From assembly GCA_003216415.1 (NCBI GenBank), contig QCIY01000002.1, positions 1 to 64,000 of the forward strand: a stretch of 64,000 nucleotides of DNA, written 5' to 3'. Position numbers and translations under genes: made by a program. The stretch's first letter is position 1; every line of letters begins with the position of its first letter. Positions 29,395 to 40,353 of the stretch are shown here, piece by piece. Source of the DNA: Prochlorococcus sp. AG-402-O16. GTDB taxonomy: Bacteria; Cyanobacteriota; Cyanobacteriia; PCC-6307; Cyanobiaceae. The notes under the pieces were generated by a model. It did no database searches, was not told the DNA's origin, and saw nothing but the letters and a program-made list of their open reading frames with translations.

Positions 29395-29577
29395 TTAAAC
29401 AGGAATATTAGGCTTACCTATTGTGGCTACAAGTATTAATATTCCAATTAAAACTAGAAAGGTTATTGAAAAATGAGAAATACTTTTTGAACCCTTCCTT
29501 ACCATATTTCGCATAGCAAGCTTTATAAAGCTTGGAGGAGCAACTTTTTTTTCTATATTTTCGTTTTTATTTTTCAT
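29395..29577 (-). CDS. DUF3285 small single-span membrane protein
   Basis: 60 aa. A lysine-rich N-terminus with APPSFIKLAMRNMVRKGSKS precedes one C-terminal hydrophobic helix (FSITFLVLIGILILVATIG). The pattern matches DUF3285, a cyanobacterial family of unknown function. Gaps of 3 nt to prfB and 6 nt to ybeY imply co-translation within an operon of ribosome-related genes. Confidence 0.85.
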   Translation of the reverse strand: MKNKNENIEKKVAPPSFIKLAMRNMVRKGSKSISHFSITFLVLIGILILVATIGKPNIPV

Positions 29578-29580
29578 TAG

Positions 29581-30703
29581 TTATTCAATAGATTCGTTAG
29601 AAGAAATATTCATGCGTAATAATTCATGAATAAATGGTTCAAGTCCACCATCTAAAACACTATCTAAGTCATTAGTCTCCTGCATAGTCCTGAGATCTTT
29701 TACCATTTGATAGGGATGGAAAACATAATTTCTTATTTGATTGCCCCATGCAGCTTCAACAATATCGCCTTTAATATCAGCGACTTCTGCCGCTCGTTGT
29801 TCTTTAGCAATCACTAATAGTTTAGACTTAAGAAGTAACATAGCTTTTTCTTTATTTTGTAATTGAGATCTTTCTTGGGTACATCTTACTGAAATCCCTG
29901 AAGGCAAATGAACAATTCTTACAGCTGTTTCTACTTTATTAACATTTTGTCCTCCAGCCCCACCTGATCTACTTGTTGTAATTTCTAAATCTTTTTCAGG
30001 TATATCAAGTGAAATATTGTCATCTAATTTAGGCATGACCTCTACCCCAGCAAAGCTGGTTTGTCTTTTACCATTAGCATTGAAAGGAGAAATCCTTACT
30101 AATCTATGAGTTCCTTTTTCATGTTGTAAATATCCGTATGCATATTTTCCATCAATTTCAAAAGTTACACTTTTAATACCTGCTTCTTCTCCTTGAGATA
30201 ATTCATTGATGATTAAACTCATTTGATTATTATCGGCCCATCTTGAATACATTCTCAATAAGATCTCTACCCAATCCTGTGCATCTGTTCCACCAGCACC
30301 TGCGTTAATAGAAACTACTGCTCCTTCCTTATCGTATTCACCATATAACAATCTTTCAAATTCCCATTTATCTAAATTCTCTCTTAATTTCTTTAGGCCC
30401 TGCTTGGATTCCAAAATCATTTCCTCTTCTGGTTCTAAAGAATAAAGCTCAAGAGAAGCATTAGCATCTGAAATAAAAGTTTTCCATTTATCCAACAATT
30501 CGAGTTGTGCCTTAACATCATCAAGGATTAACATTTGTTTTTTCGCTTCTTCTTGATTCTCCCAAAATTCAGGCTGAGCAGAAATTTGCTCTAACTCTCT
30601 CCTTTTCGCTTTTAATCTTGGAACGTCAAAGACAATCCTGAGCATTACCCAGGCGCTCTGTTAGTTCCGAAAGATCTTTCTTGAAATCTGTAATATCTAT
30701 CAA
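29581..30703 (-). CDS. prfB: Peptide chain release factor 2, read through a programmed +1 frameshift
   Basis: RF2 terminates at UGA and UAA. The main frame (30627 to 29581) holds the stop-recognition motif RISPFN and the peptidyl-tRNA hydrolysis motif [11 protein letters not shown]. It has no family-like start: a chance ATG at 30645 lies at the shift site. A second frame from TTG 30703 encodes [20 protein letters not shown] then AQDCL, and ends at CTT-TGA (30631-30626). Sliding +1 on CTT joins ...QDCL to [12 protein letters not shown], matching RF2 N-termini and giving about 373 aa. A weak Shine-Dalgarno-like AGGA (30639-30636) lies 4 nt before CTT. The element lets RF2 level control its own synthesis. 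First gene of a six-gene minus-strand run. Confidence 0.93.
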
Positions 30704-30779
30704 AATAGAATTAAATCATTATTTATAATCTAACAGGCACTTTTGTTTAATAGTATAAACTAAGTATTATTTTAAAAAA
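30704..30779. promoter_or_regulatory. Divergent prfB/grxC promoter region
   Basis: Within 76 nt there are two good -10 hexamers: minus-strand TATAAA at 30727-30722, which predicts a transcript start about 12 nt before the prfB TTG, and plus-strand TATAAA at 30754-30759, about 20 nt before the grxC ATG at 30780. No clear -35 boxes are seen, as is common for Prochlorococcus promoters. Confidence 0.45.
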
Positions 30780-31034
30780 ATGTCCAAAGTTGAAATTTAT
30801 ACTTGGCAATATTGCCCATTCTGTATTCGAGCCAAATCTCTACTCAAGAAAAAAAATATAAATTTTAAAGAATATAAGATTGATGGAGATGAAGATTCCA
30901 GAGCATTGATGACTGAAAGAGCTGATGGTAGAAAAACATTACCACAAATATTTATAGATAACGTGGGTATCGGAGGCTGCGACGAACTCTACACATTAGA
31001 AAATGAAAATAAATTAGACGCATTATTAAACTAG
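30780..31034 (+). CDS. grxC: Glutaredoxin 3
   Basis: 84 aa monothiol/dithiol oxidoreductase of thioredoxin fold. Active site YCPFC at residues 11-15, cis-proline in KTLPQIFI, and glutathione-binding GGCDEL. It reduces disulfides with glutathione. It lies 5 nt upstream of gshB, which makes glutathione. Confidence 0.97.
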   Translation: MSKVEIYTWQYCPFCIRAKSLLKKKNINFKEYKIDGDEDSRALMTERADGRKTLPQIFIDNVGIGGCDELYTLENENKLDALLN

Positions 31035-31039
31035 ATCTT

Positions 31040-31963
31040 ATGAAATTTCTATTCGTAATAGATCCAATAAAAAATATAAATCCCTTAAAAGATTCAACTG
31101 CTGCATTAATGCAAGCATCCTCCAAAAAAAATATTGAAATCTGGAGTTGTACTCCTCAAGACCTTGAAGCCAGAGGTGATGAAGTATGGGCATCTTCCGT
31201 AAAAGTTGAAGTCAATCCGTGGATTTCTTTCAAAGAGAATGATTGCATCCCTCTCGCCGAATTTAATTGCATTTGGATGAGAAAAGATCCTCCTGTAAAT
31301 GAGGCTTATTTGTATGCAACCCATCTTCTAGAAGTTGCCGAAAGAAAAGGAGTCAAAGTAGTTAATAAACCTTCATCATTAAGAGCATGGAATGAAAAGC
31401 TAGGTGCTTTGAGATACAGCCACTTAATGGCACCTACAATAGTAGCTAGTAAGGTAAAAGATCTTATTAATTTTGCAAATATAAATAATGAAGTGGTCAT
31501 AAAACCTCTTGGAGGAAAAGGTGGTCAAGGTGTTATAAGGATAAACAAAAATTCACCAGGTATTAAATCAATCATTGAATTAATCACTTCCCAAGAAGAA
31601 TTACCCGTTATGATGCAAAAATTTATTCCTGAAGTCATAGAAGGTGATAAAAGAATAATTATCGTAAATGGTGAAGCGATTGGATCTATAAATAGAATTC
31701 CTCAAGGAGGAGATTTTAGGAGTAATTTGGCAATGGGCGGGAAGGCTCAACCAACAATATTAACAGCAAAAGAAAAAAGTATCTGTTCAGAGTTATCTCA
31801 ACACTTTAAAGATGAAGGTTTATTTTTTGTGGGTATTGATGTAATAAATGGAATGCTTAGCGAGATTAATGTAACTAGTCCAACAGGTTTAAGAGAAATA
31901 GAAAATTTATCCAATAAGAATGTTTCAGAGGAAGTTATTGAAAAATTAGTGCAAATTATATAG
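31040..31963 (+). CDS. gshB: Glutathione synthetase
   Basis: 307 aa ATP-grasp ligase joining glycine to gamma-glutamylcysteine. It shows the N-terminal substrate domain ([30 protein letters not shown]), the ATP-grasp lysine region [31 protein letters not shown], and the metal-site segment [22 protein letters not shown] in two parts. It forms a two-gene unit with grxC and overlaps convergent menF by 8 nt. Confidence 0.97.
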   Translation: MKFLFVIDPIKNINPLKDSTAALMQASSKKNIEIWSCTPQDLEARGDEVWASSVKVEVNPWISFKENDCIPLAEFNCIWMRKDPPVNEAYLYATHLLEVAERKGVKVVNKPSSLRAWNEKLGALRYSHLMAPTIVASKVKDLINFANINNEVVIKPLGGKGGQGVIRINKNSPGIKSIIELITSQEELPVMMQKFIPEVIEGDKRIIIVNGEAIGSINRIPQGGDFRSNLAMGGKAQPTILTAKEKSICSELSQHFKDEGLFFVGIDVINGMLSEINVTSPTGLREIENLSNKNVSEEVIEKLVQII

Positions 31964-33368
31964 GATTTTTCGCAAAAAATATTTGTTTTACTATTGATTC
32001 AAATTTTAATTTAATCTCATCTATTTCTTTCTCTAAAACAGATCCCGAAACTATACCTGAACCGGCAGTAAATTCAATATTTTCTTCAATGTATCTTGCT
32101 CCTCTTATTACTAAAAGAAATGAAGCATTTCCTGACGCATCAACCCAACCCATTGGAGAAGCATAATTTCCTCTAGGAAATGACTCAAGAGTGTTTATCC
32201 AATCCAATGCTGAATTTTTTGGGTATCCACAAACAGCCGGAGATGGATGAAGGTTTTTAAGTAATTCAAAAGGACATATATTTTCAACTTTAGAGAAAAT
32301 GAGTGTTTGCAAATGAGAAATATCTCCAAATGAATTTACCTTAATATCACTTTTTTTAAAGTTTTTTATTTTTGAAACTTCTAAACATTTAATCAAATAA
32401 TTTATTACATAATTATGTTCCTTTAAGTCTTTAGTACTTTTTAGGAGTTTCTTAAAATTTGAATTAGTTGAGATAGTTCCAGCAAGAGCCTCCAAAGTTA
32501 AATTAGGTTTAGTAAAAGAAAATAATTTTTCTGGAGATGCTCCAAACAAAATATCCTTACCATTCCTTTTCCAAACATATCTGCATGTATTTGGTTGATT
32601 CTTTTTTAATCTTTTTAAAATTTCTACTAAATCTAATTTATTTTTTAGTTTTATTTTAATCCTATTAGCTAAAACTATTTTTTCGAGGATACCTTTCTCT
32701 ACTAATTGAATTCCTCTATTTAATACTTTTTTCAAATTTACATTAGAAGTTTCTAAGGAGTTTAAGAAATCATCAATATTAGGGTAATCAAAACTAGTTT
32801 TTAAGCCAGATAATTTTATTAATTCTGAGCCAGAATTAATAACTTGATTTCTAATTGTCCATATTTCTTCAATTAATGCTCTTAATGATGATTTACCTTC
32901 AACATGACCATTGATTCTTAACCAGCAATTCTTATCACTTTTAATAATTAATATTTTTGGTAAGATGGCTTCCAAACTAGGGACATCTGAAGATAAATTA
33001 TTATTCAAATTTTCAGAATAAGAAAATAAATAAATTATTTTTGAAAGTGCAGAATTATCTGTTTCATTAGTCAAGTTAATTAAATTTTTAAAATTCTCAG
33101 AATTAAACTCATTTGCTACCTCGAATCTTTTTGGACCATCCAAAGTAACATATTTACATTTCTCGAAAGCAATATATGAAATGCCATCAGATTCCTCCCA
33201 AAATGAAGAAAACGGATATTTATTTATAAACAATTCATATACTTGAAATAAATCAATTAAAGGAATCTCAACACAAATACTTACCAATCCCGAATTTTCC
33301 ACTTTCTTATCGAAAGAGGAAAATACATCTTTTAAAAAATCTGTAAATTTTAAATCATTTTTCATCAC
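31956..33368 (-). CDS. menF: Isochorismate synthase
   Basis: 470 aa chorismate-utilising enzyme; first committed step of phylloquinone (vitamin K1) synthesis. The N-terminal half is divergent. The C-terminal chorismate-binding domain has [13 protein letters not shown] (the catalytic lysine region), [38 protein letters not shown] and [11 protein letters not shown]. Anthranilate or PabB synthases share the fold, but divergence from menA-menC-menE supports MenF. Start ATG at 33368; ATG 33365 is equally possible. Confidence 0.9.
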   Translation of the reverse strand: MMKNDLKFTDFLKDVFSSFDKKVENSGLVSICVEIPLIDLFQVYELFINKYPFSSFWEESDGISYIAFEKCKYVTLDGPKRFEVANEFNSENFKNLINLTNETDNSALSKIIYLFSYSENLNNNLSSDVPSLEAILPKILIIKSDKNCWLRINGHVEGKSSLRALIEEIWTIRNQVINSGSELIKLSGLKTSFDYPNIDDFLNSLETSNVNLKKVLNRGIQLVEKGILEKIVLANRIKIKLKNKLDLVEILKRLKKNQPNTCRYVWKRNGKDILFGASPEKLFSFTKPNLTLEALAGTISTNSNFKKLLKSTKDLKEHNYVINYLIKCLEVSKIKNFKKSDIKVNSFGDISHLQTLIFSKVENICPFELLKNLHPSPAVCGYPKNSALDWINTLESFPRGNYASPMGWVDASGNASFLLVIRGARYIEENIEFTAGSGIVSGSVLEKEIDEIKLKFESIVKQIFFAKNPI

Positions 33369-33466
33369 TTATTGAAAATAACTAAAAATGATGCAATAAA
33401 GTAAAAAATGTAACTCAATTTATAAACTACATTTAATAATGAGGGAATTTTGTATGTTAATTAAAA

Positions 33467-34384
33467 ATGAACGAAAATAAAAAAAAATTATGGAAACAAG
33501 CAATAAAATGGCCTCTTTATTCTGTTGCAATTCTTCCAGTTTTTATAACAGGGGCTTATTTACTCAATCAATATGAAAAAGTAAAAATTTATAATTTAAT
33601 TGCATTTACTTTAGCTGCAATTTTGATATTAATTTGGGAAAATCTAACTAATGATTTATTCGACGCAGAAACAGGAATAGATGAATTTAAATTCCATTCA
33701 ATTGTAAATCTTGTAAAAAATAAAAAAATAATTTCATTTATTGCATATACATCTTTAGTTATTGGTTTATTAATAATTTCAATTATTTCAGTATCAACAA
33801 GTATAAACATTTTAATTTTGGTAGCAGCTTGCTGCTTCTTAGGATATTTATATCAAGGACCTCCTTTTAGATTTGGCTATCAAGGTTTAGGAGAACCATT
33901 ATGCTGGCTTGCATTTGGACCTTTTGCTTACTCTGCTATCTTAATCGCTTTAAATCCATCTAATATTTATTTCGAAGATATTCCATGGAAAGTTTCTTTA
34001 TTACTTGGTTCAGGACCTTCATTGGCAACAACTCTCGTATTATTTTGTTCCCATTTTCATCAAATTTCTGAAGATAAAAAGCATGGGAAAAACTCACCTT
34101 TAGTACGCTTAGGATCAAAAAAAGGTTCTCAATTTGTGCCTTGGATAATTTTTACAATATATATTTTTCAACTTTTCAATATAGTTACTGGATTTATTCC
34201 AGTTTTTTGTATCCTTTATTTGATTAGTTTTCCACAAGCAATAAAGCTTATAAATTTATTACACTCTTCATATAACAAACCTTCAACAATAAAAAATTGT
34301 AAATTCGTAGCAATAAAATTTCAAACTCTAAATGGAGTTGGCTTAATCACAGGATTAATATTTAATTACTTGATTAATAAATGA
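33467..34384 (+). CDS. menA: 1,4-dihydroxy-2-naphthoate phytyltransferase
   Basis: 305 aa UbiA-superfamily prenyltransferase with about eight membrane helices. The first Asp motif is NLTNDLFDAETGID (about 63-76); the second lies around SEDKKHGKNSP (about 202). It attaches the phytyl chain to DHNA in photosystem I quinone synthesis. Its stop overlaps the menC start by 4 nt (ATGA). Confidence 0.93.
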   Translation: MNENKKKLWKQAIKWPLYSVAILPVFITGAYLLNQYEKVKIYNLIAFTLAAILILIWENLTNDLFDAETGIDEFKFHSIVNLVKNKKIISFIAYTSLVIGLLIISIISVSTSINILILVAACCFLGYLYQGPPFRFGYQGLGEPLCWLAFGPFAYSAILIALNPSNIYFEDIPWKVSLLLGSGPSLATTLVLFCSHFHQISEDKKHGKNSPLVRLGSKKGSQFVPWIIFTIYIFQLFNIVTGFIPVFCILYLISFPQAIKLINLLHSSYNKPSTIKNCKFVAIKFQTLNGVGLITGLIFNYLINK

Positions 34385-35346
34385 ACTTAATATTTAAAAA
34401 AAAATCTTATAACTTTAAGTTATCCACAAAAGTAAAAAATTCTAAAACCACTTACCTTACAAAATGGGGTTGGATAATTAAATTAACAAGTAATGATAAA
34501 AAAATTGGGTTTGGGGAAGTTTCACCGCTTTTAGAAGAGGACTTAAAAAAATGTGCAAAACAATTAAATATGATTCCTGAGTATGTAGAAGTATTTAATT
34601 TATCTGAGCTAATAAATATTTTTCACCCATGTATTCAATCTGCAATAAATTCAGCATTAGCAGAGATAAATGGGGAAATCATTTTTAAAGACAACTATTA
34701 CTTCGATGAAATTGATAAAACAGCCATACTTTTAAATCCTGAAAATTTAATTTCAGATCTAAATGAAATTAAAAAAAAACAATCTAATATTGGAAAATCA
34801 GTGACCATAAAATGGAAAGTAGCATTAAAAAAAAACCATGAGGAAGAAGCAATTTTAGAAGAAATTTTAAGCCAAATAGATAATAATATTAGGTTAAGAA
34901 TAGATGCTAATGGTTCCTGGGGAAGAAAGATAGCTAATAGATGGGCTGATATTTTGAAAGATAACAAAAATATAGATTGGTTAGAACAACCTCTATGTGT
35001 TGATGATCTGGATGGGCTTACAGATCTCAACAAAAAAATTCCAATAGCCTTAGACGAATCACTTTTAAAATTTCCAAGTTTGATTGATGAATGGAAGGGT
35101 TGGCAAATTCGAAGGCCTTCACAAGAAAATAATCCAGTTAAGCTTTTAAGAGAATTAGAAAATAAAAAAGCTTTAATATCTATAAGTACCTCATTTGAAA
35201 CTGGAATAGGAAGGAGATGGCTTTATCATTTATCGTCTTTACAATTACAAGGACCAACTCCAAAAGTTTCTGGTTTGGCAATGAATAAATTTCCTAATTC
35301 ATTTCTATTTTTAAATGAAGCAAAAAAGATATGGGATCAACTATGA
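34381..35346 (+). CDS. menC: o-Succinylbenzoate synthase
   Basis: 321 aa, enolase superfamily. Seen are the catalytic KxK in SVTIKWKVAL (about 140), metal ligands LRIDANGSW, WLEQPL and IALDES, and the SISTSFETGIGRRW segment. It dehydrates SHCHC to o-succinylbenzoate. It overlaps menA upstream (ATGA) and menE downstream, a tight menA-menC-menE operon. Confidence 0.92.
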   Translation: MNLIFKKKSYNFKLSTKVKNSKTTYLTKWGWIIKLTSNDKKIGFGEVSPLLEEDLKKCAKQLNMIPEYVEVFNLSELINIFHPCIQSAINSALAEINGEIIFKDNYYFDEIDKTAILLNPENLISDLNEIKKKQSNIGKSVTIKWKVALKKNHEEEAILEEILSQIDNNIRLRIDANGSWGRKIANRWADILKDNKNIDWLEQPLCVDDLDGLTDLNKKIPIALDESLLKFPSLIDEWKGWQIRRPSQENNPVKLLRELENKKALISISTSFETGIGRRWLYHLSSLQLQGPTPKVSGLAMNKFPNSFLFLNEAKKIWDQL

Positions 35347-36545
35347 AAAATAAAATACATATTATTGAAGTTGAAAATAATGAAACTCAATCTGTAGAGA
35401 AAATTATTAAAAAAATGAGAGAGAATAAAATTATTTATGTAAAAAACAAATTTTATAAAAACGAAGATGTATTAGATTCAATTAATGCAAAGGGACCAGC
35501 AATCATCTTAAACAGTAGTGGTAGTTCTGGAAAACCGAGACAATGTTTTCACCATTTAGATAATCTTAAATTATCTGCAGCTACATCAGGTCAATGGCTT
35601 ATAGAGCAAGGATTTGAATTACAAAACTGCTTAATTTTAAATACTTTACCCCTGAACCATATAAGTGGATTAATGCCAATTTTTAGAAGTCAAACTTGGG
35701 GATGTGATTGTATTAATATTTCTCCGAATTTAATAAAAAAAACTAGAGAACTTTTGCTTTTTACAATTAAATGTAAAAAAAACAAAAAACACTTGATTAC
35801 GTCATTAGTACCTACCCAATTACAAAGACTTTTAGCTCAAAAAGATGGTATTAGTTGGCTAAAAATTTTTGATCTAATTTGGGTAGGCGGAGCTTCAATT
35901 TCATACGAAACTGCAGAACAATGTATACAAGAAAAAATAAAATTAGCACCTTGTTATGGCTCAACTGAAACCGCAGCAATGGTTACGAGTTTAAAACCAA
36001 AAGAATTCTTAATGGGTTTTGAAAATGTAGGAGAAATACTAACTGATACAAAAATAAGAATTAACGCAGAAGGATTAATCGAAATAAAATCAGCTAGAAT
36101 TGGAATCGAAATAATAGATTCTTCAAAAACTGAAAATTTCAAAAATAAAAATGGGTGGTGGCAAACCGGTGATTTAGGTGAAATTAATCAAATCAATAAT
36201 TCTTTATATTTAAACTTTCTTGGAAGAAGTGATAACGCTTTTAATTCAGGAGGAGAAATCGTTTTCCCAGAAGTAATTGAATCTCGATTAAATGATTTCA
36301 TTATAAAAGAAAATATCCCAATTAATAAATTCAATATTTCAAAGGTATCCGACAAATTATGGGGAAATAAAATTAAAATAATTGTTGAATTTAGAGAACT
36401 TACAAATCATAAAAATATTGAAAATTCATTAAATTTATTAAAAAAATTTTCTCAAAGTTGGCCTAAACATGAAAAACCTGAAAAGTGGATTGTTAAAAAC
36501 AAAAATACCAGTACAGAAAAAATAAACTATAAATTTAAAAAATAA
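35343..36545 (+). CDS. menE: o-Succinylbenzoate-CoA ligase
   Basis: 400 aa ANL-superfamily acyl-CoA ligase, shorter than typical (about 450-490 aa). P-loop LNSSGSSGKPRQC (about 51-63), NTLPLNHISGL, LAPCYGSTETAAMVT (A5) and WWQTGDLGEI (A7) are seen, with a lysine near the end in STEKINYKF (A10). Start chosen at 35343, where ATG overlaps the menC stop (ATGA); an ATG at 35331 would add four residues. Confidence 0.9.
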   Translation: MKNKIHIIEVENNETQSVEKIIKKMRENKIIYVKNKFYKNEDVLDSINAKGPAIILNSSGSSGKPRQCFHHLDNLKLSAATSGQWLIEQGFELQNCLILNTLPLNHISGLMPIFRSQTWGCDCINISPNLIKKTRELLLFTIKCKKNKKHLITSLVPTQLQRLLAQKDGISWLKIFDLIWVGGASISYETAEQCIQEKIKLAPCYGSTETAAMVTSLKPKEFLMGFENVGEILTDTKIRINAEGLIEIKSARIGIEIIDSSKTENFKNKNGWWQTGDLGEINQINNSLYLNFLGRSDNAFNSGGEIVFPEVIESRLNDFIIKENIPINKFNISKVSDKLWGNKIKIIVEFRELTNHKNIENSLNLLKKFSQSWPKHEKPEKWIVKNKNTSTEKINYKFKK

Positions 36546-36548
36546 TAA

Positions 36549-37001
<453 letters not shown>

Positions 37002-37010
37002 TTAAAGAAC

Positions 37011-38198
37011 TTATCTATCAACAGATCCCATAATGACATCTATTGAGCCAAGGATTGCCATAATATCTGCGATTTTTGCACCTTTTAGAATATGAGGCAA
37101 TATTTGTAGATTATTTAAATCAGCTGCTCTGATTTTAAATCTCCATGGGGTAACTTCATTATTTCCTTGAATATATATACCTATTTCTCCTTTACCGGAC
37201 TCTAATCTTGTATACAATTCTCCGTTAGGAATTTTAAAAGTTGGAGCAACCTTCTTAGCTACATATTGATAGTCAATACCAAATATTTCACTTTTCTTAT
37301 CTTCAGTCGCCATTCTTTGGGCTTCTAAATTTTCTGTTGGACCGCCTGGAATCATTTTGCATGCTTGGCGAATGATGCTTAGCGATTGTCTCATCTCTTC
37401 AACTCTTACTCGATATCTCGCATAACAATCACCTTCTTTTTCTGAAGCAATCTGCCAATCAAAATCATCATAACATTCATAACTATCGACTTTCCTTAAA
37501 TCCCAGGAAACTCCAGAAGCTCTAAGCATTGGCCCAGACAAAGACCAATTAATTGCCTGGTCTCTTTGTATTGTTCCGAGACCCTCAATTCTTTTTTTAA
37601 AAATTGGATTATTTGTGATTAATTTTTCGTATTCATCTATTTTAGGACCGAACCAATCACAAAAATCTATACATTTTTCTAACCATCCATATGGAAGATC
37701 ACATGCGACACCACCTATCCTAAAGAAATTATTATTTATTAGCCTTTGTCCAGTAGCAGCTTCCCAAAGATCATAAATCATTTCTCTTTCTCTAAAAATA
37801 TAGAAAAATGGAGTTTGAGCTCCTACGTCTGCTAAAAAGGGACCTAGCCATAAAAGATGATTAGCAATACGATTAAGTTCCAGCATAAGAACTCTGATGT
37901 AACTTGCTCTTTTAGGAACTGGAATATTAGCTAATCTTTCAGGAGCATTTACTACAATAGCTTCATAAAACATTCCTGCTGCATAATCCATTCTGCTTAC
38001 ATAAGGGACATACATTACATTTGTCCTATTTTCAGCTATCTTTTCCATTCCTCTATGTAAATATCCAATTACTGGCTCACAATCAATGACATTCTCACCA
38101 TCAAGAGTTACAACTAACCTTAAAACCCCATGCATTGAGGGATGGTGTGGGCCAAAATTGACCACCATTGGTTCTGTTCTAGTCTCTAACTGAGCCAT
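37011..38198 (-). CDS. ndhH: NAD(P)H-quinone oxidoreductase subunit H
   Basis: 395 aa, 49-kDa-type subunit of the NDH-1 peripheral arm, next to the quinone pocket. Motifs are [19 protein letters not shown] near the N-terminus, [28 protein letters not shown], and the C-terminal [18 protein letters not shown]. It acts in thylakoid respiratory and cyclic electron flow. Only 38 nt separate its start from divergent rsmH. Confidence 0.98.
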   Translation of the reverse strand: MAQLETRTEPMVVNFGPHHPSMHGVLRLVVTLDGENVIDCEPVIGYLHRGMEKIAENRTNVMYVPYVSRMDYAAGMFYEAIVVNAPERLANIPVPKRASYIRVLMLELNRIANHLLWLGPFLADVGAQTPFFYIFREREMIYDLWEAATGQRLINNNFFRIGGVACDLPYGWLEKCIDFCDWFGPKIDEYEKLITNNPIFKKRIEGLGTIQRDQAINWSLSGPMLRASGVSWDLRKVDSYECYDDFDWQIASEKEGDCYARYRVRVEEMRQSLSIIRQACKMIPGGPTENLEAQRMATEDKKSEIFGIDYQYVAKKVAPTFKIPNGELYTRLESGKGEIGIYIQGNNEVTPWRFKIRAADLNNLQILPHILKGAKIADIMAILGSIDVIMGSVDR

Positions 38199-38236
38199 TC
38201 GAAATTTAACTTCTAAATAAATCTTAGTCGAAAGTT

Positions 38237-39145
38237 ATGCAAACTGACCTATCTGATTCATCTTTTTTTAATCATAAATCAGTTATGACTGATGAGATTA
38301 TGGCCTCATTAGAGCATTACCCATTAATACATAACAACCAACTTAAAGGAATAGACGCAACTTTAGGCGGAGGAGGGCACTCTTATCATTTATTGAGAAA
38401 ATATTCGGATTTAAATATAATTGGACTTGATCAAGATCCATTCGCGAGAAAATCAGCATCAACAAAGCTTGATGAATTTAAAAATAGGATAGATATAAGA
38501 GCTTCAAATTTTGCGGATTTTGTACCAAAAGAAAAAGTTTCTTTTGTGATTGCAGATCTTGGAGTAAATAGTAACCAAATTGATGACCCTCAAAGAGGAT
38601 TTAGTTTCCAAAGAGATGGTCCACTTGATATGCGCATGAATCCTCTTCTTGAGGTTGATGCAAAGAAATTAATTGAAGATTTAAATGAAAAAGATCTAGC
38701 TAACCTGATTTATAAATATGGAGATGAGAGATTATCAAGAAAGATTGCTTGGAAAATAAAAATGGATTTGAAGGAAAATGGGAAATATTCTGGGACAAAA
38801 GAGTTAGCTTATTCTATTGCTGGCTGCTTCCCACCAAAACAAAGATATAAAAAAATACACCCAGCAACAAGAACATTTCAAGCACTAAGAATTGCTGTTA
38901 ATAAAGAAATTGAAGTATTAGAAAAATTTTTGCAAGTTGTTCCTGAATGGCTTTTGCCAGGGGGTATTATTTCTATTATTAGTTTTCATTCCCTTGAGGA
39001 TAGGTTAGTTAAAAGTTCTTTTAAGAATGATCAAAGACTAAAAAGCCTGACAAAAAAACCAATTACTCCTTCCGATCAAGAAGTCGAACTAAATAGAAGA
39101 GCTAGAAGTGGAAAATTAAGAATTGCTCAATTAAGAAGCCAATAA
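38237..39145 (+). CDS. rsmH: 16S rRNA (cytosine-1402-N4)-methyltransferase RsmH
   Basis: 302 aa. The N-terminal HKSVMTDEIMASL, SAM-binding GIDATLGGGGHSYHLL and GLDQDPFA, IADLGVNSNQIDDPQRGFSF, HPATRTFQALRIAVN and IISFHSLEDRLVK segments are all diagnostic (formerly MraW). No division or cell-wall (dcw) cluster surrounds it. It ends 3 nt from convergent cysteine desulfurase. Confidence 0.97.
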   Translation: MQTDLSDSSFFNHKSVMTDEIMASLEHYPLIHNNQLKGIDATLGGGGHSYHLLRKYSDLNIIGLDQDPFARKSASTKLDEFKNRIDIRASNFADFVPKEKVSFVIADLGVNSNQIDDPQRGFSFQRDGPLDMRMNPLLEVDAKKLIEDLNEKDLANLIYKYGDERLSRKIAWKIKMDLKENGKYSGTKELAYSIAGCFPPKQRYKKIHPATRTFQALRIAVNKEIEVLEKFLQVVPEWLLPGGIISIISFHSLEDRLVKSSFKNDQRLKSLTKKPITPSDQEVELNRRARSGKLRIAQLRSQ

Positions 39146-39148
39146 TTT

Positions 39149-40294
39149 CTAACGTAATGATTTGATCGTATTTGTAAGAATATGAATTGCTTCTTTTATC
39201 TCTTTTGAATTAGTGCTTAATCCAATACTTAACCTTATTGAAGATTCTGCTTCTTTAAAAGATCTACCTAAGGCTAGTAAAACATGAGATGGTTCACCAT
39301 TACTGCATGCAGATCCACTAGAACAAATTATTTTGGATTTTAAAACCTTATGAAACTTTGCTCCGTTTAAATCCAATACAGTCAAATTTAAATTTTGAGG
39401 TAGTCTTTTTTCTATGGAGCCATTAATTAATAAACCAGAATTATTTTCTAACAAACCCTCCAAAAGATTATTTCTATACAAAAGTAATTTCTCAGCATTA
39501 CTTTTTTGATTAAAAACTGCTATCTCTATTGCTTTAGCAAAACCAACTACTAAAGGAAGAGGTAATGTACCAGACCTGAGACCATATTCCTGACCTCCTC
39601 CAACAATTAAAGGCTCAAGATTAATTTCTTCATCAATCAAAAGAAGTCCTATCCCTTTAGGACCATATATTTTGTGAGAACTCATCGTTATCATATTTAC
39701 ATCTGATAAAAGGTTGTCTAACTCGATATAACCTAAACATTGTGCAAAATCAGAGTGAAAAGTTATTCCTCTCGATCTACATATTTTTGAAATATTATCT
39801 ACAGGCTGAATAACTCCTATTTCGTTATTTGCCAACATGACACTAACCAGAAATGTATCTTCTCTTAAATTATTCTTAAACTTTTCTTCTGAAATTAAGC
39901 CATCTTTCTCAGGATTAATCTCTGTAACCATAAATCCCTCTTTTTTTAGTTGGTTTAGGGGCTCCAAAACAGCTTTATGCTCAGTTTTTAAGGTAATAAT
40001 ATGTCCATAGTTTCCTGTTTTTTTATAGTAATTTCTAGCAAAACCTAATAAGGCTAAGTTATTAGATTCTGTTGCCCCACTTGTAAAAATAACTTTTTTA
40101 TTCTCAATAAATAAATTTTGTTCTATTTTTTCTCTTGAGGCTTCCAATATAGCGCTTGAGTTAATCCCCGCCAAATTAGATTTGCTAGAAGGATTAAAAA
40201 ATATCTCACTCCAGAAAGGTTTCATAGAATCAACAACATCTTTAGAGCAAGGAGTCGAAGATTGATAGTCTAGTAGTATAGGAGTTGATAGCAT
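39149..40294 (-). CDS. Cysteine desulfurase (NifS/IscS type)
   Basis: 381 aa PLP enzyme that mobilises sulfur from cysteine for Fe-S clusters or thio-modification. Seen are the N-terminal LLDYQSSTPCSKDVVDSM, FTSGATESNNLALLG, HSDFAQCLGYIELD (pyridine Asp), the PLP lysine in SSHKIYGPKGIG, and the catalytic cysteine loop ICSSGSACSNGEPSH. The loop type fits group I (IscS/NifS), not SufS. No scaffold gene is adjacent. Confidence 0.92.
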   Translation of the reverse strand: MLSTPILLDYQSSTPCSKDVVDSMKPFWSEIFFNPSSKSNLAGINSSAILEASREKIEQNLFIENKKVIFTSGATESNNLALLGFARNYYKKTGNYGHIITLKTEHKAVLEPLNQLKKEGFMVTEINPEKDGLISEEKFKNNLREDTFLVSVMLANNEIGVIQPVDNISKICRSRGITFHSDFAQCLGYIELDNLLSDVNMITMSSHKIYGPKGIGLLLIDEEINLEPLIVGGGQEYGLRSGTLPLPLVVGFAKAIEIAVFNQKSNAEKLLLYRNNLLEGLLENNSGLLINGSIEKRLPQNLNLTVLDLNGAKFHKVLKSKIICSSGSACSNGEPSHVLLALGRSFKEAESSIRLSIGLSTNSKEIKEAIHILTNTIKSLR

Positions 40295-40353
40295 TATGTT
40301 TAGTATATAAAATTCTCTTTATTACTAGAAAATCAAATTAAAGAATTTTAAAA

